The notes below the pieces were generated by a model that had not been told where the DNA came from, searched no databases, and saw nothing but the letters and a program-made list of their open reading frames with translations. The position numbers and the translations under genes were made by a program. Positions 1 to 11,345 of a stretch of DNA of 64,000 bases are shown in pieces. The stretch spans positions 20,811,619-20,875,618 of the forward strand of contig JAJEKV010000004.1 in assembly GCA_021234155.1 (NCBI GenBank), in the 5' to 3' direction. The stretch comes from Isoetes taiwanensis (lineage: Eukaryota > Streptophyta > Lycopodiopsida > Isoetales > Isoetaceae). Within the stretch, counting starts at the first letter, position 1. Every line of letters begins with the position of its first letter.

Positions 1-47
1 TCATCATTAACATCTTGAGGTAATACATCACTTGTACCTTCATGATG

Positions 48-494
48 TCATATAGGTGTAATATTGCCTTCAATAGTATCAAAGTGTGATACATCAACAA
101 CCCTTTCTATTACAGGTGTAAAGTCCTCTGCTGTATGATCTGATTGTCGATCTTCATCATCAGATGTTGGTTCAATATTGTCTTCAAGTGCAGGAATTCC
201 AATCACACGACGAGACCTAGGTTGAGAATGTATAACAATCCACCAATCATTATTGTCAGAATCTGGATAAAAAAAGACTTGCTCAACTTGATTTGGAAAA
301 ACAAATGGTTCATCCATATCCGCTAGCACTTTTGTGGAGTCAATCTCCATAAATCCAGAAGCATGTATTTTTATTGTTCTTCCACGACCTCGATAAACAA
401 CTCTGAACCACTTTGCTTTCAAGACATTTACACAAAATGTCCGATAGTTTAACTCAATGATATTGGATATTAACATAGCACAATTCACCATCAA
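48..494 (-). pseudogene. DUF4216-like C-terminal part of a CACTA transposase protein
   Basis: The 148-residue frame contains the layout WFRVVYRGRGR...VFPNQVEQVFFYPDSDNNDWWIVIHSQPR, that is an aromatic-rich beta segment, a Q-V-x-F-Y block, then a W-x-x-V-x-x-x-x-P-R block. This is the pattern of DUF4216, a domain found C-terminal to the TNP2-type transposase of plant CACTA elements. An acidic tail follows (E-P-T-S-D-D-E-D). The upstream (right) side is interrupted at about 495 by a LINE fragment on the other strand, so the protein is not intact. I place it with the CACTA element whose end is at 6,510; membership is inferred from position and family. Confidence 0.55.
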
Positions 495-496
495 TA

Positions 497-1290
497 AGGT
501 TACTGCCCTGTGGGCCCTAGACTCTCCAGTGCCGTCTTCTGTGGTTGCATTTCCATGGAAGGTTCTTCCTCATGGGAAGGCAACTAAGCTTTTAGGCATT
601 CCAGTTGGTATACACCTCTCATCTGGTGATGCATGGGATGTCATTATTAAGGGGTTGGAAAGGCATTTGTTCTGGTGGTCCACGGCTAAGTTATCCATGG
701 CTGGTCGTGTAACTGTGGCAAAGTCAGTTCTGAGTGGTACACATGTCTACATGGCATCCATGCTGGCACCGTTGTCAAAGATGCAGCTCATTGTTCGCAC
801 TGTCAGGAACATCATCTGGGGTGGCACTGAAGAAGGAGCTGATGTTAAAGTTAGTTGGGCGAAGTGCATTATGCCTAAACTTTGTGGGGGGCTGGGGATG
901 ATTCACTTTCTTCTCCAGAGCAAGGTGCTGATCTCTAAGTTCATGTGGCGGATTCTCAATAATGCTGATAATTCTCCAGGTCTGCGTCTCATTCACCAGT
1001 CTTTACAGAGGTGCATTTCCTTTGGCTCTCCATCCATTAAGCCTCTCCTCCCATGGGCATTATTCTATCCACTTTCTCCATATCCTAATGCATCTCCTTT
1101 CCTCAAGGGGTTGCTAACTGCTTGGGAGACTGTGCGCACTTTGTTTCAGTTCCATCCAATGGCCCGCACAGATCCTACAGTCAGTTGTTGGTGGATCCCT
1201 TTGGGTGACGGTCATGCAGATTGTCCCCTGGTCTCTTCTGTCCATCCATTGACTTGCGGCCCCAGTAATAAAACTCTTGTAACATCAAGC
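497..1290 (+). pseudogene. LINE reverse transcriptase C-terminal fragment inserted in the CACTA element
   Basis: A plus-strand frame of about 260 residues carries the conserved post-RT region of plant L1-type ORF2: LLGIPVG near residue 45, LSMAGRVTVAKSVLSG, then IIWGG and GGLGM. In intact LINEs these blocks lie between the RT palm/thumb and the C-terminal zinc finger. No catalytic F-A-D-D box is present and the piece starts and stops abruptly, so it is a dead fragment. Its ends (about 497 and 1,270-1,290) interrupt the minus-strand CACTA-associated frames on both sides, which fits insertion after the CACTA formed. The edges are approximate. Confidence 0.7.
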
Positions 1291-2034
1291 TTCCTTCTAA
1301 ACAACCATGCATCCTACGATTATAAGGCACGATTTTTTCTAGCAAAGCTTTAGGCATTGACATAACAAGGTCATTTTTAGTCTCATTATCATGATCCAAA
1401 TCTAGAGTAGCGAATCGATTTTTTATTTGCATTGCCGCAGTATTAGACCTAGTGCGGGCACATGTACTTGGTCCGAGACTATGGCCATGCGTAGCAAGAT
1501 CCTCCATGCACGAGTTTTTTGCTCCCTTTACTGAGTTGATAACACTACATCTAGGTTCTTCATCGTCTAACATAGATTTCCTTGCACTGTTTGTTCCCGA
1601 CATAATAAACTGCAAAGAATTAAAAGTAATCAAATGCATGTGCCAACTAACAAGATCTATTCACATGTTATGTTAGTCACCTTTTTTAATCCCCCTTTTC
1701 TTTTTGGGGGGGGGGTATATGTAGCATACCTCGCTAGCTTCCTGCTCGAGCCGACATTCTTCGTCACTTTGTTGCGGCCTGTTTCGCCACATGCCATATC
1801 TTGCCTCGTGTTCTTGTCGGACATGATAAGAACGCGTAGCACTACCACGAGATGTATTTCACCAACAACTTTCACGATTGAGGTACAATGCCTCAACGGG
1901 GTTATTTCTAGGTTTTTTCTGTGTCGGCGAGGCGATACAAAAGACGAAGATGAAGAGGAAGAAGAAGACGAGGATGCTCGACCTGGTAAATAATCATTTC
2001 CACTGCTAGTGTTGTTGGTGCCACTATTGTTCAT
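1281..2034 (-). pseudogene. Degenerate CACTA-associated ORFs, unrecognised
   Basis: Two open minus-strand stretches (2,034-1,657 and 1,639 to about 1,281) precede the DUF4216 fragment in the same direction. The first starts MNNSGTNN, then has an 11-serine run and a basic patch (SPRRHRKN). The second is MSGTNSARKSMLDDEE..., with a later stretch MPKALLEKIVPYNRR. Low-complexity N-termini with serine runs are common in second ORFs of En/Spm elements, but I do not recognise a domain. The second is cut by the LINE fragment. Function unknown. Confidence 0.25.
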
Positions 2035-2205
2035 AGTGAGTAAACAACTGTCAAAATGCCAACAAAAACATGAATGTACTAAAGAGTTGCAATATGCTAA
2101 TATAAACCTAGTAATATGGATATAAAATTCAGAATGTGACAACCACCATGCCACCATACAACAAAAAATTAGATAATGTGATGAATGAATGTTAGTGGTT
2201 AACAA

Positions 2206-3300
2206 ACTAACTCAACTTTGATTTCCATGGGATTCAACAAAGGTTGCAATGACAAAGACAAATTTCATTACAACTAAATGACCTTATGCTTGCCACTCAA
2301 ATATCCAACTTTATACATGTCCTTAAGGTTACCCAACAGCTATTGGCTAAGTTCTAAGTCCCCTTTTTTTCTTTGTGATCCTAATATGTAATGCTTCAAA
2401 AATGAACAATTATGAAGATCCGAGCAATAACATTAAATTTACAAAAACTTAAGATACTTACTTCGCTGATTTGAACCATTCCAAACCTACATTTTAATAT
2501 TCTTCTACTAAGGGTTGCCATATATATTTTTCTAGTAAGGGTTCCTTGATTTAAAGGACTCGAACCATCAATTCCAAGCCTATGTTCTTGATTTTTTTCT
2601 ATGGACTCAGCAACGATTATTATTCCACCGAAAACTTTAACTTGAGCTAATTTGCAGACACCCAATACCCTGGACCATTGAAAGCTCCACCGACGAGTTT
2701 TAGAATGGAGGGAAACAAGATTCTAATGAACGCACAAAAATGAGACGTCTTTCCAAAAACCTTGAGACGTCTTCAATCTGTGTTGGAAAACCTAGTTCTT
2801 TCACAATTTTTTCTTATTCTATTTTTTAGAATGCGGCTAGCTCCTTCTACTCTTCAATCTCGCCGGGACGCTAGGGCGCCCTTCGATCTTGCTAAGACCG
2901 AAACCCTTCAATATTTTTTTCCCTCTATTTTTTCCAAGTGGCGGTGGCGATCTCGCCTGGATACTATGGCGCCTTCGCAGTAGTCAATAGGGTGCCCTTT
3001 TCTGAAGATTGTTGAGTTCTTGCTTGGTTCAATCGCTGTCTGGTATGAGATCGATATATTTTCCTGAGTTTTTGACCTTGCGACTTCTCTGATGCTATAT
3101 CTTGGAGTTTTGCTGGATTACCAATAGTTTTCAGAATCAATTATCTTGATATTGCAATTACGATGCATTATTTCCTCATAAAAAACCTTTCTTTCTGAAG
3201 TATCTGGTTGCCGTCTTGCTTCAGTTTTGCCATGGGTGCAATTTTGTTTCTCTGTAACCTTGTATGAGGGAGACCTTCCTTATTCGGCCCTCCTAACCGG
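2206..3300. other. Interior CACTA sequence without a recognised gene
   Basis: AT-rich DNA with no family motif I can name. A short plus-strand ATG (ATGGCGCCTTCGCAG near 2,967) follows a CT-rich, UTR-like stretch from about 2,820, so this could be the first exon of a captured gene, but nothing supports that beyond appearance. Confidence 0.3.
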
Positions 3301-3428
3301 AAAACAGGCCTACTTTTGCATTGGAGATGCTGAAGAATGAAAGCTTGGCTGGACATAGCATTATTTTCATGGAAAATTATTTTTGGCATTCCCTCATGCA
3401 TGTTAAGAAGTTATCAAACCCGATTGGT

Positions 3429-3652
3429 CCTTGCAGACTTCGAAAACATTCTGGAGAAGCTCATGGAGATTTATGCTCAGTTCTTGCAGTATGTTTCTTA
3501 AAAGTTTTGTTGCTTGAGATTCTGGTTTGTTTTAGGACCCTTTGGATACATCTACTAATTCTGTTCTTTTGTTTAGGCTGGAAAAACTGACAAGTCTAGC
3601 GTGAGAGATACTTGGCGGATGCTATGTCGATCAACATCAACATGATGTGCTT
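3429..3652 (+). pseudogene. Possible captured exon pair of unknown gene
   Basis: After a CCTTGCAG acceptor, an open stretch reads DFENILEKLMEIYAQFLQ (about 3,440-3,493). A second acceptor, TTTTGTTTAG, precedes GCTGGAAAAACTGACAAG and runs to a GTAAGT donor at about 3,652. The second stretch has an in-frame stop in the frame that reads AGKTDKSSVRDTW. The splice-like edges suggest host gene exons carried in the CACTA element; the gene is not recognised. Confidence 0.25.
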
Positions 3653-4418
3653 GTAAGTACTAGCATCCACTGTTAAAGAATTAGGCTGGATGTATAGCGG
3701 CTAATCTTAATGTAATGGCTTACCATAACTCCATTTACTCAGCCTTATTGTATTTAATCCTGTAATTAAACAAACATCTGCATATATTAAATCCTGTGAT
3801 CACAGTTAAACAGTGAACCAATACATGATAGGGCATCAATACAGGGTGCACAAATATGTGCAACAAAATGAATTTCTAAGATTGCAGTATGACAAAGTAG
3901 TGCTGAAGCAACTTCTAATTTAAGAGCTCTGACCATGCATAGATTGAAGTAGAAATCTCTGATCTAGTCAAGGATTTTCTTTGGGAGTCACGAGCCCTAA
4001 CTATAGGGTATGATTCCGATAGGATATTCACATCCGGCAGTGAGAAAGAAGATTTTTTGGTGGTTGAGGATGTGCCATATACAGTGATATGAGAGAAACC
4101 TGCCATCACCTGCTCAGCAAAGCCTCATCTTTTGAACCACTAAATTTCTTAATTCTTCCTCTAATAGAATCCTCAAATGACTCTGAATAGAACCAATCTG
4201 AAGTGGTTTTTGCAAAGCATTGGCGATCGTGATGCAATGTAAATAATAATCAGTCCCACTGTCAAACTAAAATTATCATCTATAACATTTTTAGTCCTCT
4301 CATTTGAAAGGCTATGGATTGGCATACTGGAGTTTTTTCTAGCCCTTGAACCAGGGTACGTCCACCTGCATATAACCCTAGATACTGCACAAAACTTTCC
4401 ATGTTATACCTTTGCATT

Positions 4419-4754
4419 TTATATATGTACACACTCATATAAGAATGAGTTAAAGTGCCATGCATCCAATATTTGATCTCTATAGAGGCAGTGGCCAGAG
4501 TCATGGTTGAGTCTGCAGCCTGATGCATTATTTTGAGCATCCAGAGGGTCTAGATAATTTGAGCCCAATACACATCTGGAGCAGCTGCCATTTTCGCACA
4601 GCCCATATGATCCACATGAGTTTGGGATGCTGCAGGATTCAACGCCATGTGGAGTTGAAATGTTTTGATCTTTCCACACTTTAGAGATTGAAAGGATCCT
4701 GTCTTGCAGAGTTGCATAGGCAACGTATTCATCAGCTGCAACAGACAAGCTCAA
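4419..4754 (-). pseudogene. G-type lectin (S-locus) receptor-like fragment
   Basis: The frame contains an EGF-like cysteine pattern: CSIPNSCGSYGLCENGSC, then CVLGSNYLDP. The order C...C-G-x-Y-G-x-C-x-x-x-x-C...C is the signature of the EGF-like region between the S-locus glycoprotein domain and the PAN domain of plant G-type lectin receptor kinases and EP1-like glycoproteins. The preceding stretch (YATLQDRILSISKVWKD) would be the end of the S-locus glycoprotein domain. No lectin domain, PAN domain, transmembrane segment or kinase is visible next to it, so it is a fragment, presumably carried by the CACTA element. It is on the same strand as the transposase remnants. Confidence 0.55.
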
Positions 4755-4948
4755 GATCTGCGCAGCAACTGATGCACCACCACACTCGAACTTGCTTTGA
4801 CAAGGTTAAGTTTTATTTTGAACTTAGTCCTTAAAAACCTTATAGACATCTTATTGGCCCAGCTTGACTGGAGAGAAACATCTTATGCAGGTAGGAAACA
4901 TGTAAGCTGTATGTTTTCTTATGTCCTCTTCTGTGTATGCTTTTCAGT

Positions 4949-5400
4949 TTAAAGACAACAGAGTTCTAGAGGATACAGAGTTGACTTCTAAAGGATACAA
5001 TGTTAGTGGCCTGATTTCAGAGCTTAGAGAACCTGTTGTAAAGGCTATAGCTGCACACTCTGAATTTGATGCACATGGTGAAAAGGACAAAGAGAACGAG
5101 TTGAAGCTAGCTGAAACAGAGCTTGACTCCAAGATGAGAAGCAAAGTTCTGATCAACCACATGCATATGGCTAAGAAATAAGGCACACAATGCATATCAA
5201 TAAGCATTAATCCAAAATAAAGTAAATACTTTGAGGAAATCAGTAAGAATTTTGAATGCTTATGATATTTTGATTTTGTAAGTTCTTTTGCATGGCAAAA
5301 TGAGCACAATTTCAGAATTGAGTAACTTTTTCTCTTTTTTGAATAGGTTAATGAAGACGAAGAACGCAATGATCCAAATGATGGTCACATCTCCTACCAA
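4949..5400 (+). pseudogene. Possible captured exons of an unrecognised gene
   Basis: After a GCTTTTCAG acceptor an open frame of about 75 residues begins FKDNRVLEDTELTSKG and ends in a charged helical stretch (EKDKENELKLAETELDSKMR). A second possible exon starts after a TTTTTTGAATAG acceptor at about 5,347 (VNEDEERNDPNDG). It could be the end of a coiled-coil protein; I cannot name the family. It lies on the strand opposite to the lectin-receptor fragment, so at least two different sources or a rearrangement are needed. Confidence 0.25.
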
Positions 5401-5419
5401 TGACGACAATCTAGAATAA

Positions 5420-6400
5420 AGAAATGATTGATATAAAGTGTACCAAACTCAGACTGCTGGATTTCTTTTGTTAAATATTAGAAGTTCTTTAGATGCAAAA
5501 TGATGTTTTGTTTGAACTTAATGTTTATTTTGTAACTGATTTGATCATGAGTAAGATTTGTATCATTACTGGTGCAATTACTTTTTTTTTTCATTTTTTC
5601 TTCCTTTGTTTATTATGAAATGATGAAATGATGCAACTGTAGACTCAAATGGAACCAAATTTGCATGAACACAAAAAGAGCTTCTAAAATACAAATTTGT
5701 CCTAAAACAAAAAAAAAAACCTATTGATGAAGACACAAAAATAATAAAAATTGACGGTAGAATTGCCACAAACAAGAAATGTGATTTGGACGCAAATTTG
5801 ACAATGGCTTCATATGTGCTCATAAAATTGGCATATGGATGTCACAAAAAAACATAAATATTGACACAATTTTGTTAATCTAAGTATTACAAAAAGGAAA
5901 CTGGCTCGTTATAAATTACTTAATAAAAGATATACGATATGTAATACGGGAGTTACAAATATGACGTAAAGGACATCAAACAATACAAGATAAAAATGTC
6001 AACATGGTGTAACAATTCAGTTGCACAGTCGAGACTAATATGCTATAAATATGACGCAATTATTGACAATATGAAAATAAGCTCTGACACAAATGTGCCA
6101 TGCAATTGCCACAAACGTGGTCGCAAAGTTAAGGTTAATATGGTAGAAAATAATACACAATTTTTGAATAACTTAGACTTAAGCTCCACACAAACAAAGC
6201 ATGCAATTGCCACAAATATAGTCATTGTGTTGTCACTAATTGGATTGAAAATATGACGCAATTACTGAGTAACATGGATATAAGGTCGACACAAACATGC
6301 TATTTAAATGCCACAAATGTAGTCATTACGTCATTTTTGCGTTATGTAGTCGTGACGCAATACTGGACGCAGAAGTTGACGTCCATGCGACATCAAAGTA
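5420..6400. other. AT-rich interior and subterminal region of the CACTA element
   Basis: No gene seen. Loosely repeated phrases such as GCAATTGCCACAAA and TATGACGCAATTA recur at intervals between about 5,950 and 6,350, suggesting degenerate subterminal repeats leading into the terminal motif cluster. Confidence 0.4.
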
Positions 6401-6510
6401 TAGCACTTTTAGCGTCAGCCTTGTGACACATAGTGGGCCTTTTAAAACACACATAGCGTCACTTTATCTGACGCTATACCCGACGAAAAACACCATATTA
6501 TGTTGTAGTG
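6400..6510 (-). repeat. CACTA terminus with subterminal GCGTCA/TGACGC motifs
   Basis: TAGCGTCAGCC, TAGCGTCACTT and TGACGCTATACC occur within 100 bp of the GTAGTG end, in both orientations. In CACTA elements such clustered subterminal motifs are transposase binding sites. Confidence 0.6.
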
Positions 6511-7060
6511 ATTGAATATAAAGAGAACTTGTTTGTACAATCAAGGGTTAGTTTCTATGATTGATTCACAAAGAGAACAGAGAGAGACGGACACAACCAA
6601 GTGTTATCTAGAATTCACATAGCCACCTACCTGAATTCTGGCTGGACTCGTTTCCATGGGGCGCCTCCATCTTATGGGAGTTGAGAATTCAGCTGTTACT
6701 TCACAGGGACGACTGTTATGGTGATCTTCTGCAAGTGTATGATGGCGCTCAGCTCCTGGCCTTCCTTGGTCGATCTTCAGGAGTCAATCCCAAGGATAGG
6801 GGTCAAGCTGGCATCCAAACTTGGCAATCCCCATCTTTGCCCTAATCGATTGGGGCGGTGGCGCCCCCAAATGGTAATTAGCCTAATTTCCTAGGTTATA
6901 GGTTATTATTATTAATGTGTTAAATTAGCATAGCTAATTTAATCCTTTTTAAGGTAACTCCCTAGGTTGCAATTAAATTCCCATTGCAAATACATGACGT
7001 AGATCGTATTTCCCATTACAAATACATGACGTAGACCGTATAACTACATGGAACGTCACA
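6511..7060 (-). repeat. Gypsy-1 3' LTR, truncated copy
   Basis: Matches 18,892-19,442 almost base for base and ends GGAACGTCACA like the full LTR. The other roughly 1,050 bp of the LTR are absent because the CACTA element sits at this point; they should be found beyond the left edge of the window. Confidence 0.85.
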
Positions 7061-7077
7061 TTCTCCCCTCCTTAAAA
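7061..7077 (-). other. Gypsy-1 polypurine tract
   Basis: On the minus strand AAGGAGGGGAGAA directly precedes the LTR start TGTGACGTTCC. This is the position and composition of the plus-strand primer of LTR retrotransposons. Confidence 0.75.
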
Positions 7078-7724
7078 ATAATGCTATCCTCAGCATTGGG
7101 GTTAGTTAATTCAAGACATATCATTGAAGCTAATCGAATTAGAAAATGAAGTTAAGAATATAACATTAATACGTTGAGATTATAGTAGTTCGGATAGTAA
7201 TACATTGAAGTTAAAATATCAAAGTACAAGCACCAGGGTGCCCGATACGAACTTATCATCAAAGGAGTTTAGGACCGAAGTCCGATTTAAAACATTCTGA
7301 CAACAAAATTCATACATGTAGACAAAACCAATACGGGAAAAGTTGGGTCATCAGCAACCCTCTATACAAGGCAGGTGACGACTTGTTCATTGGCCTGCAC
7401 ACAACCATATACCCGTAGGTTAATAATATGATTAAGTTGTGGTTGAAGGGACCACCCCCTACAAATAAAAGAAAAAATTTCTAGAAGGGAATCTATCATG
7501 TGTGTGCGGCTTGCAATTCATTGTGGCATAAGGAATGGTTGAGTTCCCCGTATAGCCGGAATGAACGCAGTCTATTTACTAGATGCCTTTCTAGCAATTC
7601 GCGGTCATGTCAACATCAACAATACACCACGTCCTAGAGAACACGAAGGTGATCTCATCATCGGTTATTATTATCATATACGATGCATCTACCCCTCTAG
7701 AACATGATTCTCGGTAAATCAAGC

Positions 7725-8194
7725 CTTCAAGCTTACCGAGCCGGGGTTGATAGCATCGTTGATGGTGCGGCCTTGAGATTCCCGCATGAAGTCCGGATAG
7801 TGCTTCTCAAGGTCTATCTTCATCACCCGTGTAGCATCCTCAACGGTAAGTGCTTCCACTTGACCAAGTATTGTAACATTTGAGTCCTTAAATTACGTTT
7901 GTAAGCTCGATCAAGAAGAGCTTCAGGCACTATTTCCAGCTGCTCTTCAGTCATTTCTAGGAGAGTTGGGGTATCCAAAACCTCCTCTGGGTCAGGGGTG
8001 TGTTGCTTCAGAAGACTCACGTGAAAGACCTTGTGGATCTTCAAGCGGGGTGGCAGGTCCAAGCGATATGCTTGTTGTCCGACGCGTTCAGTAATCTTGA
8101 ACGGCCCAGCCCATCTGGGTGCCAACTTCTTCTGATTACCAATTTTAAGCTTGGCTTGTTTTACTTTGATCTTAAGCCAAACCGATTCGCCCAC
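7725..8194 (-). pseudogene. Gypsy-1 integrase C-terminus with chromodomain remnant
   Basis: The frame holds the integrase C-terminal block (LAPRWAGPFKITERVG...AYRLDLPPRLKIHKVFHVSLLK), typical of chromovirus integrases, followed about 50 residues later by EALLDRAYKRN...QYLVKWKHLP. This matches a plant chromovirus chromodomain (Y-L-V-K-W). After K-H-L-P the frame shifts, and the next block V-E-D-A-T is in another frame (near 7,840-7,820), which continues to about 7,725. Chromodomains steer insertion towards particular chromatin, classically H3K9-methylated heterochromatin. Here the domain is broken by the frameshift, and the second aromatic-cage region (usually E-x-A-T-W) reads A-T-R. Confidence 0.75.
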
Positions 8195-8377
8195 CGGAAG
8201 ATCCGTGGGGTTCGGTGCTTATCCGCTAGACTCTTCGACGACGACTGCAAGGCCAATAAGTAGCCCCGAACTTCCTCCACCAAGGCTGCATTTCTAAAAG
8301 GAGTTGTTGAGAGACCTCCACTTTAGAAACAGGGGTTATGCCACGGTGCGGAGTAAGACATTGATAGCCATAATTTA

Positions 8378-9154
8378 TCATGAAGGGAGACATTTTAGAA
8401 GACTCTGCTTTGTAATTGTTATAGGCTTAATTCTACCAAGTAAATATAATCCGCCCATTGTGATTTGTTTACTCCATACATAGCTTAAGTAGCATATCTT
8501 CGATAATACGATTGACACGCTCGTTTGACCATCCGTACGAGGATGGTAGGTCGTACTCATGGCAAGCTTGGTCGGATGGTGGCGAAGAAATCTTTCGCAC
8601 GCATCGATAAACTTAGGATCCCTATCCGATACAATTACTCTCGGCATCCCGTGCAACCCGAAAATTTCCTTTGCAAAGAGCAAGGCGGTGTCGGCGGTGT
8701 CCGTGGTGCGACATGGCGGGAAGTGAGCCATCTTTGATAATTTGTCGACCACGACCATTAAGGCATCATATCCACGGAGAGTGCGTGGAAGGCCCTCAAT
8801 GAAATCCATGGTTATGACTTCCCACTTGGCGTTGGGGACATCCAAAGGTTGCAACTCCCCGGGAACTCTTAATTGCTCAGCCTTGGTTTGCTGACAAACC
8901 TGACATTGCTTGATGTACCTAGCAATATCCTTCTTCATCGAAGGCCAAAAATAGCTGGAGCGGATCTTAAAGTAAGTTTTCATAAAACCCGCATGTCCGC
9001 TATATAGGCTGTTCAGCGTGTCATGGAGAATCAGCTTTCGCACCCCTGAAGTCGCTGGAACACACAACTTATCTTTGTAATATAATAAATTGCCCTCTTT
9101 CTTATATGAACGGAATGCTTCACGTTCTCTATTGGTATGGGCTTCCTTACCCAA
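8378..9154 (-). pseudogene. Gypsy-1 integrase, zinc-binding and catalytic core, broken
   Basis: Residues about 45-90 carry the H-H-C-C zinc region (HDTLNSLYSGHAGF...CQVCQQTK). The core follows with TMDFIEGLP (first Asp) and IVSDRDPKF (second Asp). The third acidic residue should follow TYHPRTDGQT, where families read T-E-R-x-N; here the text turns into S-V-S-I and loses the family pattern, pointing to a frameshift at about 8,510. The protein is therefore not functional as written. It lies between the RNase H and the integrase tail, the normal Ty3/gypsy order. Confidence 0.85.
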
Positions 9155-9167
9155 ACTTTCCCAAACA

Positions 9168-9899
9168 TTACGAGAATTGGGATCGTGGCGTGGTCTGTTC
9201 TATCCGCTTCCCAAACTCTTCGGTGAGTGTGGAAATGGCATTACAATGGGTCCGGGTTATGAAGGGATGGCGTGACAAAGCATCCGCGAACCACATTGTG
9301 CTTTCCCGGCTTGTATACAATCTCAAGTCATATTCCTCGAGGAATTCCATCCATCCGCTACCGACGTAGATTCGGGTTTGGTGGGTGGATAAATAGCGGA
9401 GACTCGATGATCCGTTATCCGGCTGAAATCTTCTACCAAGAAGGTAGTGTCTCCAAACGGAGAGCACGAACAACCGCCCCAAAGAACTCTGGTCATGGGT
9501 AGGATATCGCTGCTCTGCATCATTCATCTTCTTTGAATCGTAAGCAACAACTCTCCCCTCCTGCATTAGAACTCCACCAGTAGCTATCTTACTAGCATCG
9601 GTGGCTACCGATTTATCCTTTTCAGGATCAGGCAAGGTAAGGACCGGTGCAGATGTTAAGGCATCCTTGAGCTTCTGAAAGCCGACTTGGACTTTTGTTT
9701 TCCAATGTTCCATCCAATCCTTTACTTTCTCATGCCTTGTGAGATTAGTAAGAGGTGCGGCAATTGTTGCAAAATCCTTAACAAATTTCCGATAATATCC
9801 TGCGAGTCCCAAGAAACTCCGGACCTCTGAAACATTAGCTGGAATGGGCCAATCCTTTACTGCTTCTATCTTGGTCGGGTCTGTAGCAATTCCTTTCAC
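9168..9899 (-). pseudogene. Gypsy-1 RT thumb/connection and RNase H, broken
   Basis: Begins with the post-catalytic RT block ([20 protein letters not shown], then [18 protein letters not shown]), followed by RNase [17 protein letters not shown] holds the first catalytic Asp, and [19 protein letters not shown] replaces the usual E-x-N-Y-x-x-x-[DE]-x-E segment. FADALSRHP near the end is the last RNase H motif. Several positions deviate (the T-D-x-S-x-x-x-x-G core is kept), and the middle part shows frameshift-like text after HYLLGRRF. Confidence 0.8.
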
Positions 9900-10528
9900 G
9901 AGATAATATGCCCCAAATAGTCTACCCTGAGTGGCTTAACTTGCATTTAGAGAACTTGGCAAAGAGTCGATGATGCCTTTAGCTTTTGCAAAGCTAATCG
10001 AAGATGTTGTTCATGTTGCTGCAAGGTTTTACTATAGATGAGAATGTCATCAAAGAAAATGACAACAAAGTCATCCAAGTATTGGCGGAAGATGTCATTC
10101 ATCAACCGCATAAGCGTTGTGGGCGTTGGTCAATCCAAAAGGCATGACGGTAAATTCATAATGCCCATATATCGGTACAAAAGCGGACTTATGGATGTCC
10201 TCTTCCTTTATCCTTATCTGATGGTACCCGGGCGCCAAATCAACCTTTGAGAAATATTTTGCCCCTTGTGGCGGTCCATAAGATCATCCGCCCTAGGCAA
10301 AGCATAGCGATTCTTGATGGTATGCTTATTGAGTTGCCTATAATCAATACACATCCTTAAGGAGCCATCTTTCTTCTTGACAAAAGAATAGGGCGCCAAA
10401 TGGTGAAACTTGGGCGAATAAACCCCAGATTCAATTAACTCTTGTAGCTGTTTCTTAAGCTCGCTAACTCCAGGAGGACTCATTGATGATGGGGGCTTTT
10501 CTTTGGGTAGGCTTAGTACCCGGTTCAA
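9900..10528 (-). pseudogene. Gypsy-1 reverse transcriptase palm, broken
   Basis: The right part reads [44 protein letters not shown] (split here from its continuation), the RT fingers of Ty3/gypsy elements, then [14 protein letters not shown]. The frame breaks after that. The catalytic FFDDILIYS box is present in another frame at about 10,032-10,060. At least two frameshifts separate the motifs. Confidence 0.85.
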
Positions 10529-10698
10529 GAGTTATCTCACATTCCACCCCTCGAAAGGAGGAAGCTTGTGGATCTCATCCGGAAAAAGATCGCTAAATTC
10601 TCGAAGAAGGGTAGCAATGTCCGATGGTAAAGGCGTCGATTATTTGCTGCTTTGTTTGAGTCGACTCAATAGAAGCAAGTTTAATGAGGCAAAGGAGT

Positions 10699-11110
10699 TC
10701 ATTCTGGCATTATAGCTTTTCCTAGCTGCTTTATTGACATTGGTCGCATAGCGGAGTGTAATGAATCACCTTTTATCGTCACACGTGCTCCATTAGCGGC
10801 GTTGAAGGTGACCTCCCGTTTCTCACAGTCTATGTGGGCCCTGGCAGACGCTAAAAACTCCATTCCCACAATAAGATCATATTTGCCAATGTCCATTAAC
10901 TTTCGGCACCCAAGGCAACCGGTGCACTCGGCAACCGCATTTTAAGGTTAATGGGCGGCCATGAGTGTGTAATCGATCTTACCGCTAGCTAATGTGACTG
11001 GCTTAGGTCGGGATCTCAACGTTTCCAGCTGCAGTACCTGGGCCATTCTAGGAGAAGCAAAATTATGCGTACTACCCGTGTCCATCAAAATTATGAAGGG
11101 CTTACTGTCT
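10699..11110 (-). pseudogene. Gypsy-1 aspartic protease, broken
   Basis: ILMDTGSTHNFAS, encoded at about 11,094-11,050 on the minus strand, is the retropepsin active-site motif. The later block YDLIVGMEFLA (about 10,880) matches the D-x-I-L-G-M-x-W-L segment before the flap end in plant gypsy proteases. The two blocks are in different frames. Confidence 0.75.
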
Positions 11111-11269
11111 ACTTGGCCTATTGTAGAAATAATGTATAGGCTGACTTTCAGCGTTACTTTGTTTCTATAGCGGCAAGAATATGAGACGCACCATGAATGT
11201 ACTCGGGAGCCTCGTCCTCAAAGCAAGATTGGACTCCAAATCTTCCCAATCCAGGTCGGCCATGGCGGT

Positions 11270-11345
11270 TGAAGCGTCTGGCGTGGCGATGCGGACAATT
11301 ACGCATGAAGTGTCAGGCCTCATGCACCAGTAGCATGCCTTATCT
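11270..11345 (-). pseudogene. Gypsy-1 gag zinc knuckle, frameshifted
   Basis: CYWC and, one frame over, GHFMRNCP together give a C-x2-C-x4-H-x4-C knuckle. It lies between gag and protease as expected. A single frameshift separates its halves. Confidence 0.6.

Larger units (their letters stand above)
1..6510 (-). mobile_element. CACTA (En/Spm) DNA transposon, right part; left end lies outside the window
   Basis: The right terminus reads ...TTATGTTGTAGTG at 6,498-6,510, the reverse complement of a CACTAC-type terminus. The 110 bases before it hold several GCGTCA/TGACGC subterminal motifs in both orientations, as expected for CACTA subterminal repeats. Immediately outside, ATTGAATATAAAG is the interior of the gypsy-1 LTR; the uninterrupted LTR copy near 18,892 reads AGAATTGAATATAAAG, so ATT can be a 3-bp target duplication. 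A DUF4216-like CACTA-associated protein fragment sits at 48-494. The element also contains a LINE fragment and gene-like exons. The CACTAC end and the transposase core are not seen, so completeness and autonomy are unknown. Confidence 0.65.
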
